Below are positions 26,293 through 35,206 of a stretch of DNA of 64,000 nucleotides, one piece after another. This DNA is from Fodinibacter sp963763015 (GTDB taxonomy: Bacteria > Actinomycetota > Actinomycetes > Actinomycetales > Dermatophilaceae). Position numbers and translations under genes: made by a program. Under the pieces are notes generated by a model. The model was given only the letters and a program-made list of their open reading frames with translations, was not told where the DNA came from and made no database searches. How positions within the stretch are numbered: the first letter of the stretch is position 1; each line of letters opens with the position of its first letter. The stretch is from positions 682,001 to 746,000 of the forward strand of contig CAVXML010000007.1 in the NCBI GenBank assembly GCA_963763015.1, given 5' to 3'.

Positions 26293-27426
26293 ATGACCGA
26301 GCACCAGCACGACCACGACGCCGTCCACGCCGCGCCCACGGAGAAGATCGCCGTCCGGGCCGGGGAGGCGGCCGGTCGGAGCGATGACCGGGCCGCCGTG
26401 GACGCGGGTCCCAGCTCGGCATCGGCGTCGGTCGTGGGGCAGGCTCCTGCGAGCTCACCCCCTGCGGCCGCTCCGCCCTCGGTGCGGGCCGGGCACCCGG
26501 CGTACCCGATCGAGGACGACCCCGCCGGCCCCGGCCCCGCTCCCTACGTCACCGTGGTGCTGCCCTGCTACAACGAGGGGGCGCACGTGCTCGAGGAGAT
26601 CGACCGCATCACCGCCGCGATGACCGCCAGCGAGCTGACCTACGAGCTGCTCTGCATCGACGACGCGAGCACCGACGACACCCTCGACGTGCTGCGTCAC
26701 GCCCAGACCACCCACCCCCACGTGCGCATCCTCCCGTTCCGGCGCAACGGCGGATCCGGGACGGCTCGCCGCATCGGCACCCAGCAGGCGCGCGGCGAGA
26801 TCGTCGTCTGGACCGACGCCGACATGACGTACGAGAACGAGCGCATCCCCGAGCTCGTCCGGGTGCTGCGCGACGACGCGACCTACGACCAGGTCGTCGG
26901 TGCCCGCACCACCGAGGAGGGAACACACAAGTGGGCCCGCGTTCCCGCGAAGTGGTTCATCCGCAAGGTGGCGGAGTGGCTGACCAAGAGCCGCATCCCC
27001 GACCTCAACTCAGGACTGCGGGCGTTCCGGCGCGAGGTCTCCCTGCCCTACCTGCGCCTGCTGCCGGCCGGGTTCTCCTGCGTCACGACGATCACCATCG
27101 CCTTCCTGAGCAACCAGCACGACATCAGGTACATCGACACCGCCTACGCCAAGCGGGCCGGGGTGAGCAAGTTCCACTTCGTCCACGACGCCTACCGCTA
27201 CATCCTCCAGGTGCTGCGCATGGTCATGTACTTCGACCCGCTCAAGGTGCTCATGCCCCCGGCCCTGTGGATGCTCGTCATCGGGGTGCTCAAGGCGGTC
27301 GTCGACATGGTGCGCCACCCCTTCTACTTCCCGGCGAGCACGGTGCTGCTCATCGTGAGCGGCATCATGATCGCCTCGCTGGCACTGCTCTCCGACCTCG
27401 TGGTGAGGTCGAGAGACGGTGTCTGA
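26293..27426 (+). CDS. GT2 glycosyltransferase, polyprenyl-phosphate hexose synthase-like
   Basis: A 377-aa family-2 transferase. Residues 1-80 are a disordered Ala/Pro-rich tail. The GT-A domain starts at YVTVVLPCYNEGAHVLEEID; LLCIDDASTDDT and the DAD of VVWTDADMTYE bind UDP or GDP sugar and metal; NSGLRAFRRE is the acceptor loop typical of dolichol- and undecaprenyl-phosphate sugar synthases. Two C-terminal helices (PPALWMLVIGVLKAVV and STVLLIVSGIMIASLALL) hold it in the membrane. It probably loads hexose onto polyprenyl phosphate. The stop overlaps the next start by eight bases. Confidence 0.88.
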   Translation: MTEHQHDHDAVHAAPTEKIAVRAGEAAGRSDDRAAVDAGPSSASASVVGQAPASSPPAAAPPSVRAGHPAYPIEDDPAGPGPAPYVTVVLPCYNEGAHVLEEIDRITAAMTASELTYELLCIDDASTDDTLDVLRHAQTTHPHVRILPFRRNGGSGTARRIGTQQARGEIVVWTDADMTYENERIPELVRVLRDDATYDQVVGARTTEEGTHKWARVPAKWFIRKVAEWLTKSRIPDLNSGLRAFRREVSLPYLRLLPAGFSCVTTITIAFLSNQHDIRYIDTAYAKRAGVSKFHFVHDAYRYILQVLRMVMYFDPLKVLMPPALWMLVIGVLKAVVDMVRHPFYFPASTVLLIVSGIMIASLALLSDLVVRSRDGV

Positions 27427-29290
27427 CAGCGCGTCGCTCAAGGTCGCGCTGGTCGGCCCCACCCACCCGTACAAGGGCGGGGTCGCCGCCCACACGACGA
27501 CCCTCGCTCACGAGCTGGCGGATGCCGGCCACGACGTCACGCTCGTGTCGTGGAGCCACCTCTACCCGTCGGCCCTGTACCCCGGCGAGCAGGTCGTCCC
27601 CGGAGGGAGCCCGGACGTCGAGCCCTTCCCCCGCACCCTGCGGGTCCTCTCGTGGGCGCGCCCGGACACCTGGGTGCGCGCCGGCCGGCGGCTGCGGAAC
27701 GTCGACGTGGTCGTCGTCGTCCACGTCATCCCCGCGGTCGTGCCGGCACACCTCGCCCTGCTCCGGGCCGCCCGAGCCGGGCGCGGAGGGCCGCGGACGG
27801 TCGTCGTCGCCCACAACGTGCTCCCGCACGAGGGGCACCCCGGTGACCGGCGGCTGATGGAGGCGCTGGTCCGGCGCGTCGACGCCGTCGTCGTCCACTC
27901 CGACGCCGAGGCCGCTGCCGCCGCCTCCCTCGGCGCCCACCACGTGCGCGAGCTCGCCCTCCCGCCGCACCTCCCCGGCGGCCCACCCGAGCCGCGACCC
28001 GCCCGCGACCACGAGGACGCCGCCGTCCGGGTGCTGTCGCTCGGCATCGTGCGCGACTACAAGGGGATCGACCTCCTCGTCGACGCCGTGCGTGACGCCC
28101 CCGGCATCCGACTCACCGTCGCCGGCGAGCTCTGGGGGGATGCCGGCCGCCGCGTCCGCGAGCTCGCCGCGGACCCGCGCCTCGAGGGGCGGGTCGAGGT
28201 GCACGGCGGGTACGTCCCCGCCGACCGGATCGCGGGCCTCCTCGCCCGGCACGACGTCGTGGCGCTGCCCTACCGGTCCGCGACCGCGTCGCAGAACGCC
28301 CTCCTCGCCCGGCGCCACGGCGTACCCGTTCTGGCGAGCGCCGTGGGGACGTTCCCGGAGCAGGTCCGTGACGGCGTCGACGGGCTGCTCGTGCCACCGT
28401 CGGACCGCGCGGCCCTGGTCGGCGCGCTGCGCCGCCTCTGCGAGCCCGGGTGCGTCGAGTCGCTCCGGACGCAGGTGCGCCCGCCCGACCTGTCCGGCCC
28501 CTGGGCGAACTACGTCGGCGGAATCGAGGCCCTGGCGGCGTCGCCCGTCGAGCCGGCGCCGAGCGCCGCCGCCCTTCCGCTCGGACCCGTCGGGCGGGCC
28601 CGAGCCACGGTCGCCGGTCTCCGGGCCCGGCGTGGCCCGGTCGTCGAGCTCGGACCGGGCGACATCCCGGAACGGGTCCGGGCCACGGACCTGCTCGCCC
28701 TGGACGAGGATGCCGTCGACGCCGTCGCCGTCGCCCGCGAGCTGGGCCTGCCGCGCCCCGGCGAGCCCGTGGCGGCCTGGTCGGCCCTGGGCGCCCTGGC
28801 GGCCATCCTCCGCATCCGCGACGACGGTCACCGCTCCACGGTCATCGTCGACGAGTCCGGCAGCGGCAGCCCGATGGGGCGCTGGGCGCGCGCCGTCGGA
28901 TTCGCACCGGTCGAGCTCGAGCTCACCGGCCGGCGGGCCGCGGTCCAGGTTCTCGACGTCGACACCGCGAGCCTGGACGTCATCACCCGGCTGCATCCGG
29001 GGGGGTGCACCGCCACGGACGTCGACCACACCGTCGGACAGGCGTCCTGGGCGCTGCGCTCCGGCGGTCTGCTGGTCGTCACGGTCCCCATCGGCGACGA
29101 CGACCCGGACTTCGCCGTGCGCGCGGCGGACGTGCGCGGCATCCTCGCGCGGGCCGACGACCTCGGGCTGCGCCTCGTCGGCAACGTCGACGGTGACGTG
29201 CTGGACCGCATGCACGACGCTCGTCTGGAGGCCGCGGGCGGGGACGCCCCGGCCTACGCGATGTTGCGTCTCACCTTCCGGCGTCGCTGA
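27419..29290 (+). CDS. GT4 glycosyltransferase fused to a methyltransferase-like domain
   Basis: A 623-aa two-domain protein. Residues 8-375 are a GT-B transferase: KVALVGPTHPYKGGVAAHTT, VVVAHNVLPHEGHPGDR, VRVLSLGIVRDYKGIDLLV and LLARRHGVPVLASAVGT. Residues 395-623 resemble a class I SAM-methyltransferase core (GPVVELGPGDIPERV, SWALRSGGLLVVTVPIGDDD), though the SAM-binding loop is less standard than in true enzymes, so it may be inactive or bind another ligand. The gene overlaps the GT2 gene and ends in a TGATG overlap. Glycosyl transfer plus methyl capping is a known way of ending glycan chains; for this protein it is only a suggestion. Confidence 0.75.
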   Translation: MSDSASLKVALVGPTHPYKGGVAAHTTTLAHELADAGHDVTLVSWSHLYPSALYPGEQVVPGGSPDVEPFPRTLRVLSWARPDTWVRAGRRLRNVDVVVVVHVIPAVVPAHLALLRAARAGRGGPRTVVVAHNVLPHEGHPGDRRLMEALVRRVDAVVVHSDAEAAAAASLGAHHVRELALPPHLPGGPPEPRPARDHEDAAVRVLSLGIVRDYKGIDLLVDAVRDAPGIRLTVAGELWGDAGRRVRELAADPRLEGRVEVHGGYVPADRIAGLLARHDVVALPYRSATASQNALLARRHGVPVLASAVGTFPEQVRDGVDGLLVPPSDRAALVGALRRLCEPGCVESLRTQVRPPDLSGPWANYVGGIEALAASPVEPAPSAAALPLGPVGRARATVAGLRARRGPVVELGPGDIPERVRATDLLALDEDAVDAVAVARELGLPRPGEPVAAWSALGALAAILRIRDDGHRSTVIVDESGSGSPMGRWARAVGFAPVELELTGRRAAVQVLDVDTASLDVITRLHPGGCTATDVDHTVGQASWALRSGGLLVVTVPIGDDDPDFAVRAADVRGILARADDLGLRLVGNVDGDVLDRMHDARLEAAGGDAPAYAMLRLTFRRR

Positions 29291-29377
29291 TGGTGGCCGG
29301 TCCCGGCACGGCAGGAGAGGACCCCGGGCAGGGGGTCCCGGAGCCCCACGAGCCGCTCGGTTCGGTCGGCGCGGAGG

Positions 29378-30394
29378 GTGACGAGCCCGGGGAGCCTCGA
29401 CGACCTCGACGACCTCGACGACCTCGGTGCGGCCGAGGGCCCTGTCGCCGGCGGACGCCGCGGTCGGGGACGCGTCCTCGACGCCGTGCGCGTCGGCCTC
29501 CTGCTCGTCATCGTGGTGGGCGTCGCGGTGGCCCTCTGGCGAAACTGGGACGCGGTGTCCCAGGAGCTCGACAAGATGAGCTGGCCCGACATCGCCGCGG
29601 CCTTCGTGCTGACCCTGGGGGCTCCGGTGCTCACCCTCATGGGGTGGCGAGCCCTGCTGGCCGACCTCGGCACCCGGCTGCCCGCCGCCCCGGCCGCGAG
29701 CGTGTTCTTCGTCGGCCAGCTCGGCAAGTACGTGCCCGGGTCGGTCTGGACGGTCCTCGCGCAGGCCGAGATGGGTGCGCGGCTGCGCATCCCTCGTCGA
29801 CGCATGGGTGTGGTCGGGCTGCTGGCCATCGGCCTGGCCGTGCTCACCGGCTCGGTGATCGGCATCCCCGCGGTGCCCCGCCTGCTGGCGCGTGAGGAGC
29901 AGGCCTTCTCGTGGTGGTGGGTCGTGATCGCGGTCGTGCTGGGCGGCGTGCTGCTCTGGCCGCGCCTGCTCAACGCCGCGATCGTCCGAGGGCTCCGGCT
30001 GCTGCGTCGCGACCTCCTCGAGCACGAGCTGTCCGGCCGGGCGGTCCTCGTGACATCGGCCTGGTTCGTCGGGGCGTGGGTGTCGACCGGGCTCGCGACG
30101 TTCGTGCTCGCCCGCAGCGTGGCACCGGACGCGCCGATCGGCGACCTGCTGGTGACGAGCGTCAGCGGGTTCGCGCTCGCCTCGGCCGCCGGGATGTTCA
30201 GCGTCCTCGTGCCTGCGGGAGCCGGTGTCCGCGACGGCGTCCTCGCCCTGGTGCTGGTGACGCTCATGCCCCTGTCCGCGGCCACGGCCGTCGTCGTCGT
30301 CGCCCGCTTCCTGGCCATCCTCACCGACCTCCTCGTGGCGGCGCTCGGCTGGACCTGGGGTCGGCGCCACCACCTCGTAGGATCTGCGTCGTGA
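29378..30394 (+). CDS. LPG-synthase-type membrane protein (flippase-like)
   Basis: A 338-aa membrane protein of the lysylphosphatidylglycerol-synthase transmembrane family (UPF0104), with seven or eight helices and no aminoacyl-transfer domain. FFVGQLGKYVPGSVWTVLAQ is the family signature. Such proteins are often found with glycosyltransferases and may flip lipid-linked sugars. The start is uncertain: GTG 29378 has GGAGG directly touching it, which is too close. An ATG at 29290 overlapping the upstream stop (TGATG) opens another frame and would join after one base is removed near the 9-bp repeats at 29395. The stop overlaps the next gene as GTGA. Confidence 0.8.
   Translation: MTSPGSLDDLDDLDDLGAAEGPVAGGRRGRGRVLDAVRVGLLLVIVVGVAVALWRNWDAVSQELDKMSWPDIAAAFVLTLGAPVLTLMGWRALLADLGTRLPAAPAASVFFVGQLGKYVPGSVWTVLAQAEMGARLRIPRRRMGVVGLLAIGLAVLTGSVIGIPAVPRLLAREEQAFSWWWVVIAVVLGGVLLWPRLLNAAIVRGLRLLRRDLLEHELSGRAVLVTSAWFVGAWVSTGLATFVLARSVAPDAPIGDLLVTSVSGFALASAAGMFSVLVPAGAGVRDGVLALVLVTLMPLSAATAVVVVARFLAILTDLLVAALGWTWGRRHHLVGSAS
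29395..29426 (+). repeat. Three 9-bp tandem repeats
   Basis: CCTCGACGA three times plus five further bases, read as DDL repeats in the membrane-protein frame and as RRP repeats in the frame of the alternative ATG at 29290. A slippage site could alter which N-terminus is joined, but whole 9-bp steps would keep the frame. Confidence 0.7.
30378..30383 (+). promoter_or_regulatory. Internal -10 box before the methyltransferase
   Basis: TAGGAT ends seven bases before GTG 30391, inside the end of the flippase-like gene. It may give the methyltransferase a separate leaderless transcript in addition to the operon message. Confidence 0.4.
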
Positions 30395-31206
30395 GCGACA
30401 CCGGCGACGGCGAGCGGCAGGAGCAGCTCGAGTACTCCGAGTCGATGGCCAAGATGCTCGACGAGCAGGGGCGCCGGAAGAAGGCCGCGAAGATCGTCGC
30501 CGTGGTGCAGCACGCGCTCGGGACCGGCTCCCTCGAGGGCCTGCGCGCTGTCGACGTGGGGTGCTCGGCCGGGTTCATCGCCGACGAGCTGGCGTCCGCG
30601 GGGGCGGCCACGAGTGGCGTCGACATCGACGAGCCGGGCCTGGCCAGGGCGCGAGAGCGCTTCGGCGACCGGGTCGACTTCCGCCTGGCCCGCGGCGAGG
30701 ACCTGCCCTTCGACGACGGCTCGGTCGACCTCGTCGTGCTCAACCACATCTACGAGCACGTCGTCGACCCCGAGGCCGTCGTCGCCGACATCCACCGCGT
30801 GCTGCGACCCGGGGGCCTGCTGTACCTCGGGGTCGGTCACCGCTGGCAGGTCATCGAGCCGCACCACCGGTTGCCGTTCCTGTCCTGGCTCCCGCGACCC
30901 GCCGCCGACCGCTACCTCAGGCTCGCCGGCAAGGGCGACCACTACTACGAGCGGTACGCCACGCCCGCCGGCCTCCGCCGGCTCGTCGCCGCCTTCGACG
31001 TGTGGGACTACACGCTGCCCGTGCTCGCCGACCCCCTGGCCTTCTCCGCCGACGACAACGTCCCGGCGTGGGTCGCGAGGGTGCCGCCCCGGGTGCTCGT
31101 GGCCGCGCTGCCCCTCGTGCCGACCTACGTGTGGGCCGCCTTCAAGGGGGATGCCGTGCCGGCGGGACCACCGCTGCGCGTCGCCCCCCGCCGCCTCACC
31201 CCCTGA
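30391..31206 (+). CDS. Class I SAM-dependent methyltransferase
   Basis: A 271-aa methyltransferase of the Methyltransf_11 type. Motif I is LRAVDVGCSAGFIADELASAG, followed by the acidic ribose-binding SGVDIDEPG, and motif post-I EDLPFDDGSVDLVVLNHIYEH. VLRPGGLLYLGVGHRWQVIE ends the SAM core. A C-terminal extension (LPLVPTYVWAAFKGDA) may sit against the membrane. As the last gene of the glycan operon it probably methylates a sugar or a lipid carrier product. GTG overlaps the upstream stop as GTGA and also follows its own -10 box. Confidence 0.87.
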   Translation: MSDTGDGERQEQLEYSESMAKMLDEQGRRKKAAKIVAVVQHALGTGSLEGLRAVDVGCSAGFIADELASAGAATSGVDIDEPGLARARERFGDRVDFRLARGEDLPFDDGSVDLVVLNHIYEHVVDPEAVVADIHRVLRPGGLLYLGVGHRWQVIEPHHRLPFLSWLPRPAADRYLRLAGKGDHYYERYATPAGLRRLVAAFDVWDYTLPVLADPLAFSADDNVPAWVARVPPRVLVAALPLVPTYVWAAFKGDAVPAGPPLRVAPRRLTP

Positions 31207-31291
31207 CCTCCCCGACCTCGTCTGTCAGATCGCGGCGACACGCCGCTCCAGCGGCGTGGATGCCGCACAGCCACAGACGAGGTCGGGGAGG
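31207..31291. terminator. Nested inverted repeat between convergent genes
   Basis: A perfect 19-bp inverted repeat (31207-31225 with 31273-31291, beginning CCTCCCCGACC) encloses a second hairpin, CACGCCGCT-CC-AGCGGCGTG (31239-31258). It lies between the ends of two convergent genes, so a bidirectional terminator is the simplest reading, although no T-tract follows either arm. Confidence 0.6.
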
Positions 31292-31340
31292 CCATGGCGG
31301 CGGCGGCGCGCGGCCGGCGGCGGGCGGCGGGCGCCGCGTG

Positions 31341-33167
31341 TCAGCCGAGGTCCCGACGGCGGAACGCGACGGTGCCCACCGCACCCAGTGCCACGGCCAG
31401 GCCGAGCATCACGAGCAGGGGCGTGACGGTGACCTCCTCGTACGGCACCCGGGGGCTGGCCTCGATCGGTGACAGGTCCATCGCCCACTCGGGAAGCTCG
31501 AGCAGCACGCCGAAGATGGTGGCGAACAGGGCCCACACGACGAGGCCCCACGCCAGGAGGACGAGCCGCGGAACCACGCCGAAGAGGAACACCACGAGGC
31601 CGACGAACACGAGCACCGCGGGCAGCGCCACGAGGGCGTTCACGGTGAGCTGCCACGGCGCGCTCCAGTCCCCGGTGTCGATGGCGACGCCGAGGCCGAG
31701 CCCCGCACCGCTCACCGCCTGGACCACGACGGTGCCCAGGCAGGCGACGAGGACCCAGGACGCCAACCAGCGGAGCCGTCCCGGACCGTCGACGACGGTC
31801 ACGGCCGCGGTGCCCGCCTGCTCCTCGTGGCGCAGGTGCAGCGTCGCGGCGACGGCGAACGCCGCGGTGCCGAGGGAGAAGTAGCTGAGCATCGACGCCT
31901 GCAGGGTGTCGGACACCGCGCCGGGGTCGAGGGCCATCCAGTCCCGCATCATGGGGACGTCGGCCAGCGCCTCCTCGATCGTCGTCGTCATGGCCCCGAA
32001 GAGGGCGGCGAAGGCCGCCAGTCCCGCGCCCCACGCGACGACGTCCCCGCGGAGCTCATGGACCGCAAGCCCCACCGGCGAGCTCAGCCAGCGACCGGCC
32101 GTGCGACGGCCGCGACGACCCGGCACGAGGCCCGCCCCGAGGTCCCGCCGGGCGCCGAGCGCCGACGCGACCGCGACCAGCGTGGCGGCGGAGACAAGCG
32201 TCAGGGCCAGCGGCCACCAGCTCAGGTCGATCCACGGCCGCATCTGCTGCAGCCACGACAGCGGCGACACCCACGACAGGGCGGAGCCGTCGACGGGGTC
32301 CCGTGCGTCACCGATACCACGGAGCACGAAGGAGGCGCCGAGGACGGTCAGGGCCAGCCCGCTGGCTGCGCGCGAGTGGTCGGCGATCTGAGCGGTGACC
32401 GCGGCGAGGCCGCCGAAGAAGAGCCCGGCCGCCGCCACCGAGGCGCAGAACGCCACCAGGTCGCGCTGCGGCAGGCCGTGACCCTGCAGGGCCAGCGCCA
32501 TGCCGACCGCCACCGCGAGGTTCGCGATCGCCATCGACCCGAGCGCGGCGACGGCGGGGGCGAAACGGCCGTTGGGCAGGGCTCGGACGAGATCGCTGCG
32601 CCCGGAGTCCTCCTCGCCGCGGGTGTGCCGGGTCACGAGCAGGATGCTCATCACGGCGACGGCGAGGAACGTCATCATCCCCAGCTCGCTCGCGATCATC
32701 GACCCCAGGCTGAGCTCGCCGGTCGCGAACGTGGGGCCGTTGATGAGCACGGCCGCCGGGTTGCCCGCGACCTCGGCCCGCGCCTGCATCCCCTCGGCCC
32801 CGCCGTACGCCGACTCGACCGACGGCACCGTGAACAGGGCCATGGCGCCGAGGCCGAGCGTCCACAGGACGATCCGCAGCCGGTCCTCCCGCAAGGCCAG
32901 GAGCAGAAGGCGCCGGGCTCCCGCCCAGGGATGCCGGGGGCTCGCCGAGGCGGCGTGCCGTGCCGATGCCGGGGGCCGGCCGTCGTCTCGCGCCTCGGCC
33001 GGGACCGTCGCCCGTGCGGGCACCGGAGTGCCTGACGGCGACGCGGGGTCGGTGGTCGCGGCTCCCGTGGCCGGTACCCAGCCGGTCCGGGCCGCCGACG
33101 TGCCCTGCGCCGCGGCGCCGGCACCGTTCGCCAGCCGCCACACGGCCACCCGGCTGCGCGGCCTCAC
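31341..33167 (-). CDS. ABC-2 type exporter permease
   Basis: A 608-aa permease with about twelve hydrophobic segments in two similar halves, after an Ala/Pro-rich, probably cytoplasmic N-terminus of about 80 residues. It resembles the polyketide/antibiotic exporter membrane proteins (TipE/OleC5-like) found with a separate ATPase. VTRHTRGEEDSGRSDLVRALPNGR near helix 2 is the loop that contacts the ATPase in this family. GTG 33167 overlaps the ATPase stop as GTGA, so both subunits are made together. The substrate is not known; resistance or export of a hydrophobic compound is the usual role. Confidence 0.87.
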   Translation of the reverse strand: MRPRSRVAVWRLANGAGAAAQGTSAARTGWVPATGAATTDPASPSGTPVPARATVPAEARDDGRPPASARHAASASPRHPWAGARRLLLLALREDRLRIVLWTLGLGAMALFTVPSVESAYGGAEGMQARAEVAGNPAAVLINGPTFATGELSLGSMIASELGMMTFLAVAVMSILLVTRHTRGEEDSGRSDLVRALPNGRFAPAVAALGSMAIANLAVAVGMALALQGHGLPQRDLVAFCASVAAAGLFFGGLAAVTAQIADHSRAASGLALTVLGASFVLRGIGDARDPVDGSALSWVSPLSWLQQMRPWIDLSWWPLALTLVSAATLVAVASALGARRDLGAGLVPGRRGRRTAGRWLSSPVGLAVHELRGDVVAWGAGLAAFAALFGAMTTTIEEALADVPMMRDWMALDPGAVSDTLQASMLSYFSLGTAAFAVAATLHLRHEEQAGTAAVTVVDGPGRLRWLASWVLVACLGTVVVQAVSGAGLGLGVAIDTGDWSAPWQLTVNALVALPAVLVFVGLVVFLFGVVPRLVLLAWGLVVWALFATIFGVLLELPEWAMDLSPIEASPRVPYEEVTVTPLLVMLGLAVALGAVGTVAFRRRDLG

Positions 33168-34075
33168 CGCGCCACCGCCCTCCCGGCATCCGCCGTGCTG
33201 TAGTGCCGCAGGAACAGGTCCTCGAGCGAGGCCGGCTCCCACGTGATGTCGACGACGTCGAGCGCCGCGAGCGCTCTGAGCACGTCGGTCGAGCGGTGGG
33301 CGTCGACGTGGAACGTGACCCGGTCACCGTCCCGGGAGACCCCATGGATGCCGGGGGTGGCTGACAGCTCGCCGAGCTCGCCCCGAAGCTGGAGCGACAC
33401 CGTGGAGCGGGTGAGGTGGCGCAGCTCCGCCAGGCTGCCCGACTCGACCGCGCGCCCGTCACGGATGATCGTCACGGTGTCGCAGAGTCGCTCCACCTCG
33501 CCGAGGATGTGGCTGCTGAGCAGCACCGTGGCCCCCCGCAGGGCGATGTCGGCCACCTCGTCCCGGAAGGCGGCCTCCATCAGCGGGTCGAGCCCGGCGG
33601 TCGGCTCGTCGAGGAGGAACAGCTCGGCGTCGGTCGACAGCGCGGCGATGAGCGCCACCTTCTGTCGGTTGCCCGTCGAGTAGGCGCGCACCTTCTTCGA
33701 CGCGTCGAGCTCGAACCGCTCCACGAGCCGCGCCTGGCGAGCCGCGTCGACCCGGCCGTGCATGCGGGCGAGCAGGTCGAGGGTCTCCCCGCCCGAGAGC
33801 GTCGGCCACAGCGCGACGTCACCCGGGACGTACGCGACGCGGGGATGGAGCTCCACGGCATCCACCCAGGGGTCCTGGCCGAGCACGCGGGCCGTGCCGC
33901 CGTCGGCCCGGATGAGGCCGAGCAGCACGCGCATGGTGGTCGTCTTCCCCGCGCCGTTCGGGCCGAGGAAGCCGCTGACCTCACCGGCGTGGACGACCAT
34001 GTCGAAGTGGTCCAGCGCGGTGGTCGCGCCGAAGGACTTGGTGAGCTGGTGGACCGCGATCGCGGGAGTGCCCAT
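33164..34075 (-). CDS. ABC transporter ATPase subunit
   Basis: A 303-aa ATPase of the DrrA/antibiotic export group. Walker A is GPNGAGKTTTM; the signature region is YSTGNRQKVALIAAL, with STGNRQ in place of the usual LSGGQ-like sequence; Walker B is LFLLDEPTAGLDPL, followed by the switch His in LLSSHILGEVERL. The C-terminal 80 residues form the regulatory domain common to this group. ATG 34075 has AGGAG seven bases upstream. Partner of the permease encoded next. Confidence 0.93.
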   Translation of the reverse strand: MGTPAIAVHQLTKSFGATTALDHFDMVVHAGEVSGFLGPNGAGKTTTMRVLLGLIRADGGTARVLGQDPWVDAVELHPRVAYVPGDVALWPTLSGGETLDLLARMHGRVDAARQARLVERFELDASKKVRAYSTGNRQKVALIAALSTDAELFLLDEPTAGLDPLMEAAFRDEVADIALRGATVLLSSHILGEVERLCDTVTIIRDGRAVESGSLAELRHLTRSTVSLQLRGELGELSATPGIHGVSRDGDRVTFHVDAHRSTDVLRALAALDVVDITWEPASLEDLFLRHYSTADAGRAVAR

Positions 34076-34173
34076 GGCGGAGCTCCTCTGTGTGCCTTCC
34101 GTCCCATTCTCCCGCGCCCGGCGGGCCCTGCTCGCGGTCGTGGCGCGGCTCACCCCCTGTCCGGAGGCCCGGC

Positions 34174-34179
34174 TAGGCT
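34174..34179 (+). promoter_or_regulatory. -10 box of the glycosylase gene
   Basis: TAGGCT would start transcription near 34187, giving a leader of about 40 bases that contains two GAGGAG ribosome sites. Confidence 0.4.
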
Positions 34180-34225
34180 CGGCGGCGAGCGACCCGACGA
34201 GGAGACCCGTGACACGAGGAGACCG

Positions 34226-35176
34226 GTGACCGATCCCCTGGTCGCCGACGGGCCCGCCGGCACCCGGGTCCTGCGCACCTCGCGGCCCGTGCCGCTCGGC
34301 GCGGTCCTCGGGGTCTTCCGGCGCGGAGGGGGCGACCCCACGAGCCGGCGCGACGCCCAGGGCGGGTGGTGGTTCGCCTGGCGGACGCCCGACGGACCGG
34401 TCACCCTGCGGATCGCGGGCACACCCCTGGCCGGCGAGGTGACCGCCACTGCCTGGGGAGACGGCGCCCCGTGGATGCTCGAGCAGGTGCCGGACCTCCT
34501 CGGCGAGCACGACGACGCCGAGGGGTTCACGACCCACCACGCGCCGGTGGCCGATGCCTGGCGGTCCTTCCGGGCGTGGCGGGTGCCGCGCTCCGGCCTC
34601 GTCGTGCAGGCCCTCGTGCCGGCCGTCATCGAGCAGAAGGTCACCGGGCAGGAGTCCTTCGGCGGGTACCGGCGCCTCGTCCGCCGCTTCGGCGAACCGG
34701 CTCCGGGCCCGGGGGCGGCGCTCGGCCTCGTCGTTCCGCCCGACGCCCGTGGCTGGGCCTCCGTGCCGTCGTGGGAGTGGCTGCGAGCGGGCGTCGACCC
34801 GGCGCGCTCACGCACCGTGGTGCGGGCGGTGCGTCATGCCGGGCGCCTGGAGGAGTGCGTCGGGCTCGACCCCGACGTCGCCCGGTCCAGGCTGCAGTCA
34901 CTGCCGGGCGTGGGCCGCTGGACCTGGGCGGAGGTCGCCCAGCGGGCCCTCGGCCTCCCCGACGAGGTGAGCTTCGGTGACTACCACGTGGCGAAGGACA
35001 TCGGCTGGGCCCTGACCGGCGCGCCGGTCGACGACGACGGCCTCGCCGAGCTCCTCGCGCCGTACGCCGGGCACCGCTACCGGGTGCAGCGCCTCCTCGA
35101 GCTGGCCGGCGCCTTCCGTCCGCGCCGTGGCCCCCGGATGGCGCCCCGAACCCACCTGCCGGTCACCGGTCGCTGA
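34226..35176 (+). CDS. AlkA-like DNA-3-methyladenine glycosylase (HhH-GPD family)
   Basis: A 316-aa base-excision repair glycosylase. The helix-hairpin-helix is LQSLPGVGRWTWAEVAQRAL, and the catalytic Asp follows in FGDYHVAKDIGW. ALVPAVIEQKVTGQESFGGY is the first helical block of the fold. It removes alkylated bases. GTG 34226 has GAGGAG just upstream. The same GAGGAGACC-GTGAC string occurs twice in a row, so a six-codon ORF starting at GTG 34210 ends on the real start; this may be a coupling device or a chance duplication. TAGGCT at 34174-34179 is a likely -10. Confidence 0.9.
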   Translation: MTDPLVADGPAGTRVLRTSRPVPLGAVLGVFRRGGGDPTSRRDAQGGWWFAWRTPDGPVTLRIAGTPLAGEVTATAWGDGAPWMLEQVPDLLGEHDDAEGFTTHHAPVADAWRSFRAWRVPRSGLVVQALVPAVIEQKVTGQESFGGYRRLVRRFGEPAPGPGAALGLVVPPDARGWASVPSWEWLRAGVDPARSRTVVRAVRHAGRLEECVGLDPDVARSRLQSLPGVGRWTWAEVAQRALGLPDEVSFGDYHVAKDIGWALTGAPVDDDGLAELLAPYAGHRYRVQRLLELAGAFRPRRGPRMAPRTHLPVTGR

Positions 35177-35206
35177 CCCTCCCCGCCGGCGCGGATCGAA
35201 CGGTGG

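Noticed and set aside
33164..34075. The ABC ATPase as inactive because it lacks LSGGQ
   Set aside because: STGNRQ-type signatures are usual in antibiotic-export ATPases of this branch, and Walker A, Walker B and the switch His are intact.
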